Positions 20,501 to 29,161 of a stretch of 64,000 nt of DNA are shown one piece after another; position 1 is the first letter of the stretch, and each line of letters begins with the position of its first letter. The notes under the pieces were generated by a model, which saw only the letters and a list, made by a program, of their open reading frames with translations, had not been told where the DNA came from and did no database searches. Position numbers and translations under genes: made by a program. Source of the DNA: an uncultured Lewinella sp. (lineage in GTDB: Bacteria; Bacteroidota; Bacteroidia; Chitinophagales; Saprospiraceae); assembly GCA_913057725.1 (NCBI GenBank), contig CAJXOS010000010.1:1-64000 (forward strand), written 5' to 3'.

Positions 20501-20763
20501 CCTCCATCATGACCACATTCTATCAGGGACTAGCGGACGGTGGTACGAAGTCGTTTGCACTGCAGCAAGCACAACTTCAGTATTTGAATGATCAGAAGGA
20601 GGATCAACTGGCCCACCCTTTCTATTGGGGAGCGTTTACCATTATAGGTGATAATGCTCCGATAAGCTTTGCTCGCAATGGTACGCTAATGTGGATTGTA
20701 GTTGCTTCAATAGCCTTCCTATTCCTCGTCCTTTTTGTTCGCCGAAGAAAGACACCAGCTTAA
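17509..20763 (+). CDS. TPR-CHAT domain protein with signal peptide and C-terminal membrane anchor
   Basis: A 1,084-residue caspase-like (CHAT) protease candidate. An N-terminal hydrophobic segment ends in SSVAIAQ (signal peptide). About residues 45-520 contain many TPR units (for example GGAYYQLGDLDKAIDCYQKA, NNLAIAYRTLGNFERARE), followed by a helical linker. The CHAT domain is at about 740-1040 with catalytic H912 in HFATHA and C957 in LSACETG. One transmembrane helix (1061-1078) followed by RRRK closes the protein. If the membrane helix holds, the TPR and CHAT parts face the periplasm. The start is uncertain: the TTG at 17509 is the only reasonable initiator before the signal peptide. CHAT proteases are known to cut partner proteins in defence or signalling; the partner here is unknown. 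It is convergent, 3 bp apart, with an anti-sigma/ECF sigma pair. Confidence 0.88.
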   Translation: MYFHKKIRVPLLKSSQVLRLWSLILLLVCSSVAIAQDDDCTFSPPPLPLIRGKADFEDLKQRAWQALQCAPESSATYITALSTLADVYRLYRKADSLEYYQDQSLRLSNEHLATNHPTTFQCKLRVGIRAINNGDFTTGKAVLITLDSLLPTTKDEYQLLALELIRLKANYHRDQEQLEEALALYQEGLQLCEALNNEIGRERMSAFYGSMAAAIESNGDPLQALEINQKSLDLFFQHHDDTHPEAVAVYSNLGMDYWRTGMYQKAIGYLNDSYRSLEIDGRSDEVPSDIILNNMGGAYYQLGDLDKAIDCYQKATAIRTEAYGPEHLRTMVSTFMLGSMYAERNQPEKTVEVLEYARQILDKGSNGYYTAVCNNNLAIAYRTLGNFERARECYATALDIYLDQYSGRTITIANTQYNLGFLYTQMEDYDQAKYYLQQALNNLSDVLDADNGEVLNIQAAFAQAEYLSGDYENARVRYRNILNQWNLPADEQYLAELEDRASTLKVLQSAVDFHWSAYEKTGSEAELRQLIQLAENGLQLLQIQRTAAKAESSKVFLTHNYYGLYEKIIQAQLILANSKEEEAQSFAYNAAAKAGVLYDAIQLSGASSFSGIPADSLQRLRDLNAQLSFIEKQIAEHSTDSTKLASLQKQAFNIKRSVENTEQALAEYPAYAEITKTTQQLSAREVSQMLPAGSAMINYFLGDNSLTVFVTPAGSETSAFTKNLPDNFEEELATFLENTQQRPQAGPESVAQYQRQAEALHTLLLEEVLKQITEETEHLIIVPDGILAYLPFAVLVTPTGEVYSRFTELPYLIKEYEISYAPSPIIWQSMTTADVPTKGTLVFAPSFDEVKIDTTVALAMREVVLGPLFFNTEEAQNIQELTGSKLFTQSEASIANLHQHLQDADILHFATHAKVEENLPRYSFLAFSSINSLPEQLFLSEIYNLELKANMVVLSACETGLGKLQRGEGLISLARGFAYAGAKSIVPSLWAVNDQATASIMTTFYQGLADGGTKSFALQQAQLQYLNDQKEDQLAHPFYWGAFTIIGDNAPISFARNGTLMWIVVASIAFLFLVLFVRRRKTPA

Positions 20764-20766
20764 ATT

Positions 20767-21501
20767 CTACTGGAGTAATCGCCAAACACTACTGATTTTA
20801 CGCTTAAGCGCAATTGCATCTTGATAGTAGGGATGATCGGATGAAGCTATGATCTTGTTCAGTCCTTTTTCGACGCCACTATTTTGCCCTGCGGCTAAAC
20901 GAGTAAGAATTTGAAGCCAGTCTTTTGTGGGTCCTTCGCTCAAAGATTCTACTTGTTCTAGAGCAGCTTCTATTTGATCAGATTGCAGGTAAGTATGTGC
21001 TAGCAATTGTTTGCCATCTTCTGTGGCTTTCAGTGTTAGATTAGCTTCCATTAGTTCAACAACACTAGCGTAATCTTCCCCATAGAAAGCAGCAGTAATC
21101 TGCTCCCAGGCAGAGGCATCTCCCGCTGAGCGGGTACCCGAAAAATTGGGAGTTTCGTAATACGCGGTCAGCAAAGCTTGATTACTGTAAGCAGTATTGG
21201 CATACCAAACAGCTGCCATCCCGAGCAGCAATAGCACACTGGCCGCTATGGCCAACGGTCTACGCCAACTTACTTTCAAGGCCTTTTTTTGCTCTTGCGA
21301 CTGTTCCAATTGTTGTAAGCGCTCCTTCAAGCTAGCCCGCCCAGCAGCGCCCACGACCTTATCTAGATCTTGAGCGAACTCAAGCTCCTGAGCCAGTTCA
21401 TCACTAGCCTTAGCATCCGCCTGCAAAGACGATTCTTCCTCCGCAGAAAGTTCGCCTCTGAGCAAACGCTCAATCCGATCTTGGTCCTTATCATCCATCA
21501 T
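20767..21501 (-). CDS. Membrane-anchored anti-sigma-like protein
   Basis: A 244-residue protein. Residues 1-75 are cytoplasmic, acidic and helical (RIERLLRGELSAEEESSLQ, a pattern of Bacteroidota anti-sigma/zinc-less proteins). One transmembrane helix is at 82-101, and the periplasmic part has TPR-like helices (AFYGEDYASVVELMEANL, LLAHTYLQSDQIEAALEQVE). It overlaps the ECF sigma gene upstream by 4 bp, so the two are translationally coupled. This suggests that it holds the sigma factor at the membrane. The anti-sigma role is inferred from position and layout, not from a specific motif. Confidence 0.7.
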   Translation of the reverse strand: MMDDKDQDRIERLLRGELSAEEESSLQADAKASDELAQELEFAQDLDKVVGAAGRASLKERLQQLEQSQEQKKALKVSWRRPLAIAASVLLLLGMAAVWYANTAYSNQALLTAYYETPNFSGTRSAGDASAWEQITAAFYGEDYASVVELMEANLTLKATEDGKQLLAHTYLQSDQIEAALEQVESLSEGPTKDWLQILTRLAAGQNSGVEKGLNKIIASSDHPYYQDAIALKRKISSVWRLLQ

Positions 21502-22043
21502 ACCTTCTGCATATTAGCACGCAGTGATTTCACACAACGTGATTTTTGAGCTTTAACGGTATTTTCATTCTTGAGGCCCGTTTTAGCTACGATTTCTCGT
21601 ATGGACAAACGCTGATAGTAAAACAAATCGATCAACTCCTGGCAGCTCTTGCCTAGTCCTTTCAATGCTACCATAAGGCGTTGCTGCCGATCATTCAACT
21701 CATCGTCAGGAGGCGTCCAGCTTACTTCTTGTTCGACGGCTTCTGATACCAGAGTGCGTTGTTTGCCCTGCCGTTTCAGGCTATTAAGCAACGTGTATTT
21801 ACCAATGCTAAAAAGATAGGTCTTAGGTGAACTTGATAGCTCCGTCAGTTTGCCCTTACGTACATTCTCATACAATATGATCAGTGCATCCTGATAAGCA
21901 TCCAATACATCATCCTGTGATCCGCCATACCGCGAGGCGAAGGCCAGAAACTCTTCCCGCCACTGCGCGTACAGTTTTTCCACTGCACGGAGTCCTTCCT
22001 CCCGCAGCTCGCGGATCCAATCTTGATGGATTGTTTCGGCCAT
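21498..22043 (-). CDS. ECF-type RNA polymerase sigma factor
   Basis: A 181-residue sigma-70 family protein of the extracytoplasmic-function type. Region 2 lies at about 30-95 (DDVLDAYQDALIILYENV ... TYLFSIGKYTLLNSLKR) and region 4 at about 120-175 (CQELIDLFYYQRLSIREIVAKTGL ... VKAQKSRCVKSLR). Its 3' end overlaps the anti-sigma-like gene by 4 bp. The gene is divergent from the giant TANFOR-like protein gene at 22259, and the downstream convergent gene codes for the CHAT-TPR protein, either of which could be in its regulon. Confidence 0.9.
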   Translation of the reverse strand: MAETIHQDWIRELREEGLRAVEKLYAQWREEFLAFASRYGGSQDDVLDAYQDALIILYENVRKGKLTELSSSPKTYLFSIGKYTLLNSLKRQGKQRTLVSEAVEQEVSWTPPDDELNDRQQRLMVALKGLGKSCQELIDLFYYQRLSIREIVAKTGLKNENTVKAQKSRCVKSLRANMQKV

Positions 22044-22258
22044 TAATAGATTTATCGCTTAAAGGTTAACATTGATAGCTAAAATAAAGAAGGACAATGA
22101 CAATTACCGGGGCCCACCTAGTATTTCTGAATTATCGAAAAATACGCCTCCTTACAATCTTGCTATTGAATCATTTTATTGGCGATTACAATTTTTCTCA
22201 AAATCAATGTTAACCTTTTACATCGCAAATTATAAAGGAGTGCAAAACCCACTTAGCT

Positions 22259-25200
22259 ATGTTAGCTCGTACTCTTTTATCATTGCTGTTCTTTTTGGCG
22301 AGTATCTCGCTCGCAACTGCTCAGCAAACACCTATTATCCCACAGATCATTGTCCCACAACCTGTACCTACTTCTACCGTTGAATTACTAGGTCGAACAG
22401 GGCAACCTGTCCTTATTCTAACCAATACTAATGCCCTAAAGTCTTATGATGTTATGATTGGTGCCACGATCGTTGGCGACAATCGCATACAGGGAGAAAT
22501 CGACCCTCGAACGAAGCGTCCTCGTTTCCCCATTACCCTACCACCAGGCCAAACCCGGAGTTTTACGGGTGATGAACTCCTCGAGGTCTTTTCCAACTAT
22601 AGCATTTATGATATTAACTACAGTGGTATTGACCTACGAGACCTGGTGATGAACCAGCTATTTCCCGAGGGTTCATATGTAGTATGTGTACAGGTATATG
22701 ATTTCAACAGTGGCGACCGACTCTCTGCTGAGTTGACAGGCTGTACGCCTCCAATCAAAGTTCGCACTCCTGATCCACCGATCATTATTACTCCCCGTGA
22801 ACGAGAACGCATACCCCGCACCATTGGTGATATAATTACCTTTCGCTGGACGCCAGTCATCCTTTCTCAGGGGATAGCAAACTACCGAATTCGCATCGCC
22901 GATTTGCCATCTGGCACCAATCCCTATGATGCCATTAACGACGACAACTTGCTTCGCTGGGAGGTCGATGCGCTTATGGCTCCGATCTTTATTTATGACG
23001 CCAGTCTGCCACCATTGCCAGATGGTAAATACGCCGTACAAGTAACGGCCTATGACCCTATGGGTCAAGCGGCAATCAAGAATGAAGGTCGCAGTGATGT
23101 GGTGCAGTTCAGTCTGCATACCGTCTTACCAGAACCGCCAGCTCTACGTTTTCCTTACAATGTCTCCCTTATACCCCAAACCGAACCGCAGAACTATCGC
23201 TTCAGCTGGCGCCGTGTTAATGTGAATGGTTCCCCACTACATCATGACTTTAAACTGGCACGTGTACCATTCGGCATTTCGCCTCGCAATGCTTTGGCAG
23301 ATCCCAATATGCTTGTAAGCGAGAAAATAGGTTTACGTTCTGGCACTCACTACTATCGAGGGGAGCAAGAGGACCTAGTAATAGATGAGACCTACGCCTG
23401 GCAGGTTCGTGCTTATGACCCCGATGGTGTATACGAAGTAGAGAATGATGGCTTATCAGATATATACACTTTTACACTAGGAGAATCACTTCTCCCTGCC
23501 CCTGAAATCCTGAGCCCTCCGGAAAACTGGGAACACACCGCTCCTGGCGCTTTAACAGTAGCGTGCGAATGGCAGCATGAGGTATCGGAGAACATCGAGG
23601 TAGAATACCGTTTCTCCATATGGGAATATGATGGTAGCATGAGCCCAACCCGCTTCGTCAGCACCCAAAATCCTGTATTTACGAAGCAAGCTATTTCAGG
23701 TACCACCTATGAAACATCCGTCGACGACTTCGACTTTGGTGATGGTGGGACATACTTGCTTCAAGTAGAAGCTAGTGATACAGCTAATGAACGTTCCTTT
23801 GCCAATGATGGTAAGAGCAGTATTCATCAAATTACCCTGGAACGACTTGCTAGCCCACGCAATGAGCTAAACATTGCCTGTGGTGAAGGCTGCCGCTTTG
23901 AATTGCCCACAGGAACTCAAGGAGCAGTTGACCACTTTGTCAGTGGAGACACCCTCCGTCTTGGCAATTTCTTGATTCGCCTTACTGATGCCACTACTCG
24001 ATCAGGTACCTTCTACAGCGGTGAAGGAGAAATTGTTGCCGGTGATTTCTTTCAGGCTCCTATATTGATCCGCCTGCGCGGGTTGCGATTCAATGCCGAG
24101 GGAATAGCAATCGGTGGCCTGGCAGAATCTATTCTGCAGTCAAATCTTGGCCTACCTTCTGCTTGGACCAGTAACCTAGGTGCTATCCGTCTTCCATCAG
24201 ACCCAGCTGCTACACTAAATACACTGGACAACAATAGTGCCCCAGTAGATCAAGCTAGTGATGAGACCGTGCAGCTGCCGATCTCAATCAATGGTGCCCA
24301 CATTACCTACCTCCGATTATTACCTACCACTGCAACCGCTAACATAGTAGCACTGCACGAATTAGGTGGTGATCGTGTAGCCAATAATAAGTATGCTTTG
24401 TTTGCACAGAAGGGATTCTGTATTACCGGTGCAGGGCCGGCGGAACCAGCATCAGAATCGTTCTTAGCCCTACAAGAAGAAGTGACGGTTGATCGCTCCA
24501 GCAATTACAGCATTACCTTAATTACCAACGCCCAAGGTGCTCCATTTGGTGGTACTGCCCTTCCTTTTATCTGTGATGGGGAACAACCTATTCAGGCTGC
24601 TGGATATGTTACACTTAAGAGTGAGCACCTCTCCGCCGAAGGGCAGGTACTCAACAACAATCCACTATACGGTGCATTCCAGACAACCTTTTCCGATTGG
24701 TTTGATTGGCAGACTGAATTATATCTCCGGCCAATCGGCGCCCGGGGAAGTTGCTGCAGCCTTGGTGAACCCGTCAAACTACAGCTAGCGGAATTACCGC
24801 ACTACGAACTTGAGGTCGTAAAATGGCACTTTGATCACTCTGCCTATAGCAACCCTACTGAGCTTACTCTGCCGGAAGGAAGCAATATTGCCTCTCAGGG
24901 GCAAATTGATCAATTCCCAGGCTTAGCCAACCTTTGGAATGGCGTCTACTTTAAGGAAGCCTATTGGCATCTACCTCGGTTCCTACGGAAGGAAGACGGC
25001 AACACCCTACTTATGCGCGCCCAAAACATGGTCCTGGATGATAAGGGAATGAGTGGTCAGACCTTACTCCAAACCGCTGATAGCGGCATTGCCTGCGAGA
25101 TCAAGGACTGGGAAGGCAATGTACAACAAGCCCAAATTGACATCCAACGCGATCAGCTCGAGTTGGCAGATATTGAGGTCAATGTAGAGTTACCATTCTT

Positions 25201-27022
25201 TTCTGGCAACTTCCCACTTAAACTTGAGAATAGTTGGACTGGCAACGGTACTTATTGGTCCGCAGAGTTTCAGGACCTCCAAGCAACGCCCTATTCCATG
25301 CCAGCCTGGATTGCTGAGTTCACACCTAGGCCAGACCGATGTCGCCTCACGGCTTTGGTACAAAGCAATGGAGAGGGTCTCATTATTGCCACCGACTTAA
25401 GCGGATTTCTCACCCTGGAAGAACACGTCGGAAGTATCACCGGTATTCAACTGGAGGGAATTGGCGTCAACAACATGTACATGACCAATGCACGTTCCGA
25501 GTTTAGTTCCTTACCACGCTTGCAGGTGGGTAGTTGGGATATCCCTACTGGTAGGACCTTAAAAATTGCCGACTATCGGGTCTTCGTAAGTGACATCCAT
25601 GTATTTGACACCCCTGCAGACCTAGGAGTACCGGCTGGCTCTACGCTACAGTTTGAGTATTCCTTCAAATTTGACAATCTCCATGCACTAGGGCAAGCCG
25701 GTATTATTGGCTTTGCCGACTTCGAAATCTTGGCGACACAGAGCCCAAATCGGTCAGCCTATACACTCCATAGCACACGTATCGATTTAGACCCAATCGA
25801 CTGGAATCCGATGGAAGGCATTGATGCCGATGGCAGCCTTAATTACGGCCTCCAAAATGGCAGAAGGGAATTTCATGGTCAGATGGAAATTGACTTGGTA
25901 GAGTATCGTGTACGTGTAAATGCCCAGATGGGAAGGTCAGGTGCAGTACCCTACTGGGCTTTCGCTGGAGAAGTAATTCCGGATGATGCAATTGATCTAT
26001 TCTGTGGTCTGGAAGCCCGCAGCTTTGGCGGTGGCATATACTACAACATGAACAAACCACAGTCGCAAGCCAACGGTGCCAGTGTAACACAGGTCAATTT
26101 CTCACCACCTAACATCGGAATCAGCCGCAACAACTATGGCTTTATGTTCAGTACCGTACTGACGGATAGTGAAACCAGTGGTGATGTCTTTAATGGTCGA
26201 TTCCTCCTTGAAGTGGACCTTCGTGATGAGGGTCTTGATCAAATCAGACTCAGTGGGATGGCCCACCTGATGGATAAAGAAGTATCATCCAACCACTGGA
26301 TCAACAATACTGAGCCAGATAAAGACGCTGCCTTTACCGTAGATGGTGAGATACGCTTTGATTGGCCTGAACGTAGATTGGAAGCCTTGGCTGGTTACCG
26401 TCTCAATTTTGAAGATGGACTAATTACCGGACAGGGAGATGATGTAGTAGACATCCTCATTGATAGTCGTGATTGGCACATCTACCTTGGCCAGGATGAC
26501 AATCGACTGAATGCTCAGATGAATTTACCAGGAACAACAGTGGCACTGGATGCTTACTTCATGGCTGAAGGAAGAACCAACAATTGGCGACGAGCCCTGG
26601 AGAACATCGAGATTGGACTTCGTGGAAGCTTATTTGCCAGAAGCAACAGTTATTGGGTGCCAGTAACGGTTGCCGACCGAATCCGTTTCTCCGGGTGGTT
26701 GGGCTTTGACCTAGAAGGAGGCTTAGGTTACAACACCTCTTTTTGCACCAATCATCCACCTAATCAATTCTTCAGCTACATCAGTGCAGGCCTTAACGCT
26801 GGCATGCAAGTAGACTACTATGAAAGTAGTCGCAGTATTCTCCCTTGGACGCTCGTTAACGACCGTTTTAACCGGTGGGAACGATGGTGGGGCTGGGACT
26901 TCGATATCGATATGGCCTTGTACACCCCCAACCCTACAGGAGTGCGCTTAGGTGTGGGAGTAGACATCCCCTACTGGGGCTGGGAGAACTTTAGCATCAC
27001 CATCGGCTCAGACTGCGAATAA
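22259..27022 (+). CDS. Giant exported TANFOR-like protein with fibronectin-III-type repeats
   Basis: A 1,587-residue exported protein. The signal peptide ends at about residue 21 (SLATAQQ). The N-terminal 170 residues have the layout I associate with Bacteroidota TANFOR-domain proteins: a stretch about paired binding values, the phrase LFPEGSYVVCVQVYDFNSG, then PPIIITP. There follow at least four Ig/fibronectin-III-like blocks each with WxV-RAYDPDG or VQVTAYDPMG signatures (about 175-540) and a long beta-rich region to the end. There is no type IX sorting tail; it ends PYWGWENFSITIGSDCE. It heads a three-gene set with a fibronectin-III protein (113 bp downstream) and an outer-membrane barrel. 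Function is unknown; a surface or envelope structural role is inferred. Confidence 0.75.
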   Translation: MLARTLLSLLFFLASISLATAQQTPIIPQIIVPQPVPTSTVELLGRTGQPVLILTNTNALKSYDVMIGATIVGDNRIQGEIDPRTKRPRFPITLPPGQTRSFTGDELLEVFSNYSIYDINYSGIDLRDLVMNQLFPEGSYVVCVQVYDFNSGDRLSAELTGCTPPIKVRTPDPPIIITPRERERIPRTIGDIITFRWTPVILSQGIANYRIRIADLPSGTNPYDAINDDNLLRWEVDALMAPIFIYDASLPPLPDGKYAVQVTAYDPMGQAAIKNEGRSDVVQFSLHTVLPEPPALRFPYNVSLIPQTEPQNYRFSWRRVNVNGSPLHHDFKLARVPFGISPRNALADPNMLVSEKIGLRSGTHYYRGEQEDLVIDETYAWQVRAYDPDGVYEVENDGLSDIYTFTLGESLLPAPEILSPPENWEHTAPGALTVACEWQHEVSENIEVEYRFSIWEYDGSMSPTRFVSTQNPVFTKQAISGTTYETSVDDFDFGDGGTYLLQVEASDTANERSFANDGKSSIHQITLERLASPRNELNIACGEGCRFELPTGTQGAVDHFVSGDTLRLGNFLIRLTDATTRSGTFYSGEGEIVAGDFFQAPILIRLRGLRFNAEGIAIGGLAESILQSNLGLPSAWTSNLGAIRLPSDPAATLNTLDNNSAPVDQASDETVQLPISINGAHITYLRLLPTTATANIVALHELGGDRVANNKYALFAQKGFCITGAGPAEPASESFLALQEEVTVDRSSNYSITLITNAQGAPFGGTALPFICDGEQPIQAAGYVTLKSEHLSAEGQVLNNNPLYGAFQTTFSDWFDWQTELYLRPIGARGSCCSLGEPVKLQLAELPHYELEVVKWHFDHSAYSNPTELTLPEGSNIASQGQIDQFPGLANLWNGVYFKEAYWHLPRFLRKEDGNTLLMRAQNMVLDDKGMSGQTLLQTADSGIACEIKDWEGNVQQAQIDIQRDQLELADIEVNVELPFFSGNFPLKLENSWTGNGTYWSAEFQDLQATPYSMPAWIAEFTPRPDRCRLTALVQSNGEGLIIATDLSGFLTLEEHVGSITGIQLEGIGVNNMYMTNARSEFSSLPRLQVGSWDIPTGRTLKIADYRVFVSDIHVFDTPADLGVPAGSTLQFEYSFKFDNLHALGQAGIIGFADFEILATQSPNRSAYTLHSTRIDLDPIDWNPMEGIDADGSLNYGLQNGRREFHGQMEIDLVEYRVRVNAQMGRSGAVPYWAFAGEVIPDDAIDLFCGLEARSFGGGIYYNMNKPQSQANGASVTQVNFSPPNIGISRNNYGFMFSTVLTDSETSGDVFNGRFLLEVDLRDEGLDQIRLSGMAHLMDKEVSSNHWINNTEPDKDAAFTVDGEIRFDWPERRLEALAGYRLNFEDGLITGQGDDVVDILIDSRDWHIYLGQDDNRLNAQMNLPGTTVALDAYFMAEGRTNNWRRALENIEIGLRGSLFARSNSYWVPVTVADRIRFSGWLGFDLEGGLGYNTSFCTNHPPNQFFSYISAGLNAGMQVDYYESSRSILPWTLVNDRFNRWERWWGWDFDIDMALYTPNPTGVRLGVGVDIPYWGWENFSITIGSDCE

Positions 27023-27135
27023 TCACATATTAAAAATCACTGACAGCTTTCTAGCAGGAACACATAGGCTGGTCTTCGGATCAGGCTATATGCTCCCTTG
27101 CTGTGCCTGCTCCAGGAATAAAATAGTATTCCCGT

Positions 27136-29136
27136 ATGAAAAACTTCATTCTGTTTCTCATCCTTTGCTACCCTGTTTTGGGTTTGTTGGCACAGGACAA
27201 CGCTCACCAACTATTGGTTAAGAAAACCGCTACATCCCATCAAGCACGATGGTTCCCGGCCGACTATCGGGCTTGGGCAGCGGGCCTTGAGCAAGGCTAT
27301 CAAATCGAGCGTAGTACCAATGGCCGTGACTATACAAAAGTTCATTCTGGCTTAATCAGACCGGCCTTTAGCAACTCTAACAGAGCTGATCAACTGTTGC
27401 AGAATGTGCAACAATTCAAGGATAGCTTACTGATCTTGCTTGATCAAAATGAGGAATCACAAAAAGTAATCAATAGCCTCCCTCGGGAATTTCAGCGTAT
27501 GATTGCCATCGAGAGTAATGGTATTCAAGAGTCGGGTCTATTTTTCTCTGATCAAACTGCACAAGCGAATCAAAAATATTGGTATCGGCTCCGTCTGGGC
27601 GGAGGACAAATCCTCGCTACGGTACCACCCACTGGGATCAAAACAGAACAAGCATTACCACAGCTTGAGGCTATTCAACAAGGAGAAGCTATCCGTCTGA
27701 AATGGCTACAAAAACGCGCTCCCTCTAGCTTTCAAGCCTTTCAGTTGGAACGACAGGTAGAAAACGGCAGTTGGGCGATAGCAGGCGCTGACTGGCGTTT
27801 CCCCAAAGCCTTTCCCAAGCAATGGAACATCCAGGTGGATACCTTCTGGCATGTGGACACTATAGCTATCATCGGCCAAGAATACAACTATCGACTAAGG
27901 GCGGTTGATGCTTTCGGCGCTGTGTCAGAAAGTAAAGCTGTCTCACTAAGAACGAAAGACTTAACACCTCCTAACAGTGCCCAACGGCTAACGACTCAGG
28001 TAAGTCGGAAAAACCAGACAGTGGAACTCCAATGGAAATACCCTAATGCTGATCCCGATCTCCATGCATTCGCAGTTTATCGCAGCATTGATCCTGAACA
28101 TGATTACCGACAAATCAGTTCAGGGATGCTGTCTACCAAAAAGCGGATATTCCAAGACAAAATTGCCGAAGCCAGCGGCAATTATTATTACAAAATTGCG
28201 GCCCTAGACAAGAGTGGCAATATAGCCTGGAGCCTTAGAGCTAGTGCTTACTTCCCTGACAAGATTCCTCCAAGTGTACCGACAGGCCTAGTAGCCCAAC
28301 ACGACACCATGGGCCAGGTGTCCATCAGCTGGCGCACTAATCCTGAGATAGACATTAAAGGATACTTTCTCACCAGAGGTCGTTTTTTGGATGATGAGTT
28401 TGTCGCACTGACACCCAACGCTGAACCGGGCACTTTATTTACAGATACCGTCCCACTCCACTTTGTAAACCGGGAAGTCTTCTACAAAATCGCTGCTGCT
28501 GACGACAATGGAAATGTATCCGCCTATTCCGCACCAGTGAAGCTCATCTTGCCAGACACAATTGCACCTGTCGCTCCGGTCCTCCGACCAATTGTACAAA
28601 CAGCCGGAAACATTGAACTCTCCTGGCTATCCGGAAAGGAAGAAGACCTGAATACCGTCAAGATATTTCGAAAAAAGAGCGAGGGAGATAACTGGAACCT
28701 TATCCAAACTATCTCATCCACGCAAACTAGCACCCAAGACACCAAGTTGGATGCCGAAACAGGTCATTGGATGTATCGTCTGCAAGCTGTTGATGAAAAT
28801 GGTAATCATTCGAAATTCTCCAATGAACGGGTGGTTCGTTTGGCTGCTCCAGCCGTTATGGTCAATCCTATTCAACGCTTGGAAGGTGATTATCGCCCGA
28901 AGGCGAAAGGAATAGTCTTGGAGTGGGTCCACCTTACCAAATCATCGGCTCGCTACCTCGTTTTCCGGCGAGAAAACCAGCAGGATGAGCCTATACTCAT
29001 TACGCAACATGATACCACTCGATTTTTCGACGCAGAGGTGCAAACTGGTCGCGAGTACACGTATTTCATCATTGTGCAAACTATGGACGGCACTTACTCG
29101 GAGCCATCAGTAGATATAGTGGTTAGCACTCTTTAA
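27136..29136 (+). CDS. Exported protein with fibronectin type III domains
   Basis: A 666-residue protein with signal peptide (MKNFILFLILCYPVLGLLAQ). Beta-sandwich repeats of fibronectin-III type are seen from about residue 270 to the end. Each has a Tyr-rich strand such as NYYYKIAALDKSGNIAWS, VFYKIAAADDNGNVSAYS, WMYRLQAVDENGNHSKFS and YTYFIIVQTMDGTYSEPS, and the linkers are DxxPPxxP-type. The N-terminal 250 residues form a separate region of the same general style. No sorting tail or membrane helix is seen. It is in line with the giant TANFOR-like gene upstream and the outer-membrane protein 25 bp downstream, probably one operon. Confidence 0.82.
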   Translation: MKNFILFLILCYPVLGLLAQDNAHQLLVKKTATSHQARWFPADYRAWAAGLEQGYQIERSTNGRDYTKVHSGLIRPAFSNSNRADQLLQNVQQFKDSLLILLDQNEESQKVINSLPREFQRMIAIESNGIQESGLFFSDQTAQANQKYWYRLRLGGGQILATVPPTGIKTEQALPQLEAIQQGEAIRLKWLQKRAPSSFQAFQLERQVENGSWAIAGADWRFPKAFPKQWNIQVDTFWHVDTIAIIGQEYNYRLRAVDAFGAVSESKAVSLRTKDLTPPNSAQRLTTQVSRKNQTVELQWKYPNADPDLHAFAVYRSIDPEHDYRQISSGMLSTKKRIFQDKIAEASGNYYYKIAALDKSGNIAWSLRASAYFPDKIPPSVPTGLVAQHDTMGQVSISWRTNPEIDIKGYFLTRGRFLDDEFVALTPNAEPGTLFTDTVPLHFVNREVFYKIAAADDNGNVSAYSAPVKLILPDTIAPVAPVLRPIVQTAGNIELSWLSGKEEDLNTVKIFRKKSEGDNWNLIQTISSTQTSTQDTKLDAETGHWMYRLQAVDENGNHSKFSNERVVRLAAPAVMVNPIQRLEGDYRPKAKGIVLEWVHLTKSSARYLVFRRENQQDEPILITQHDTTRFFDAEVQTGREYTYFIIVQTMDGTYSEPSVDIVVSTL

Positions 29137-29161
29137 CCTTAAACCCTCAAAAGCACTTATC

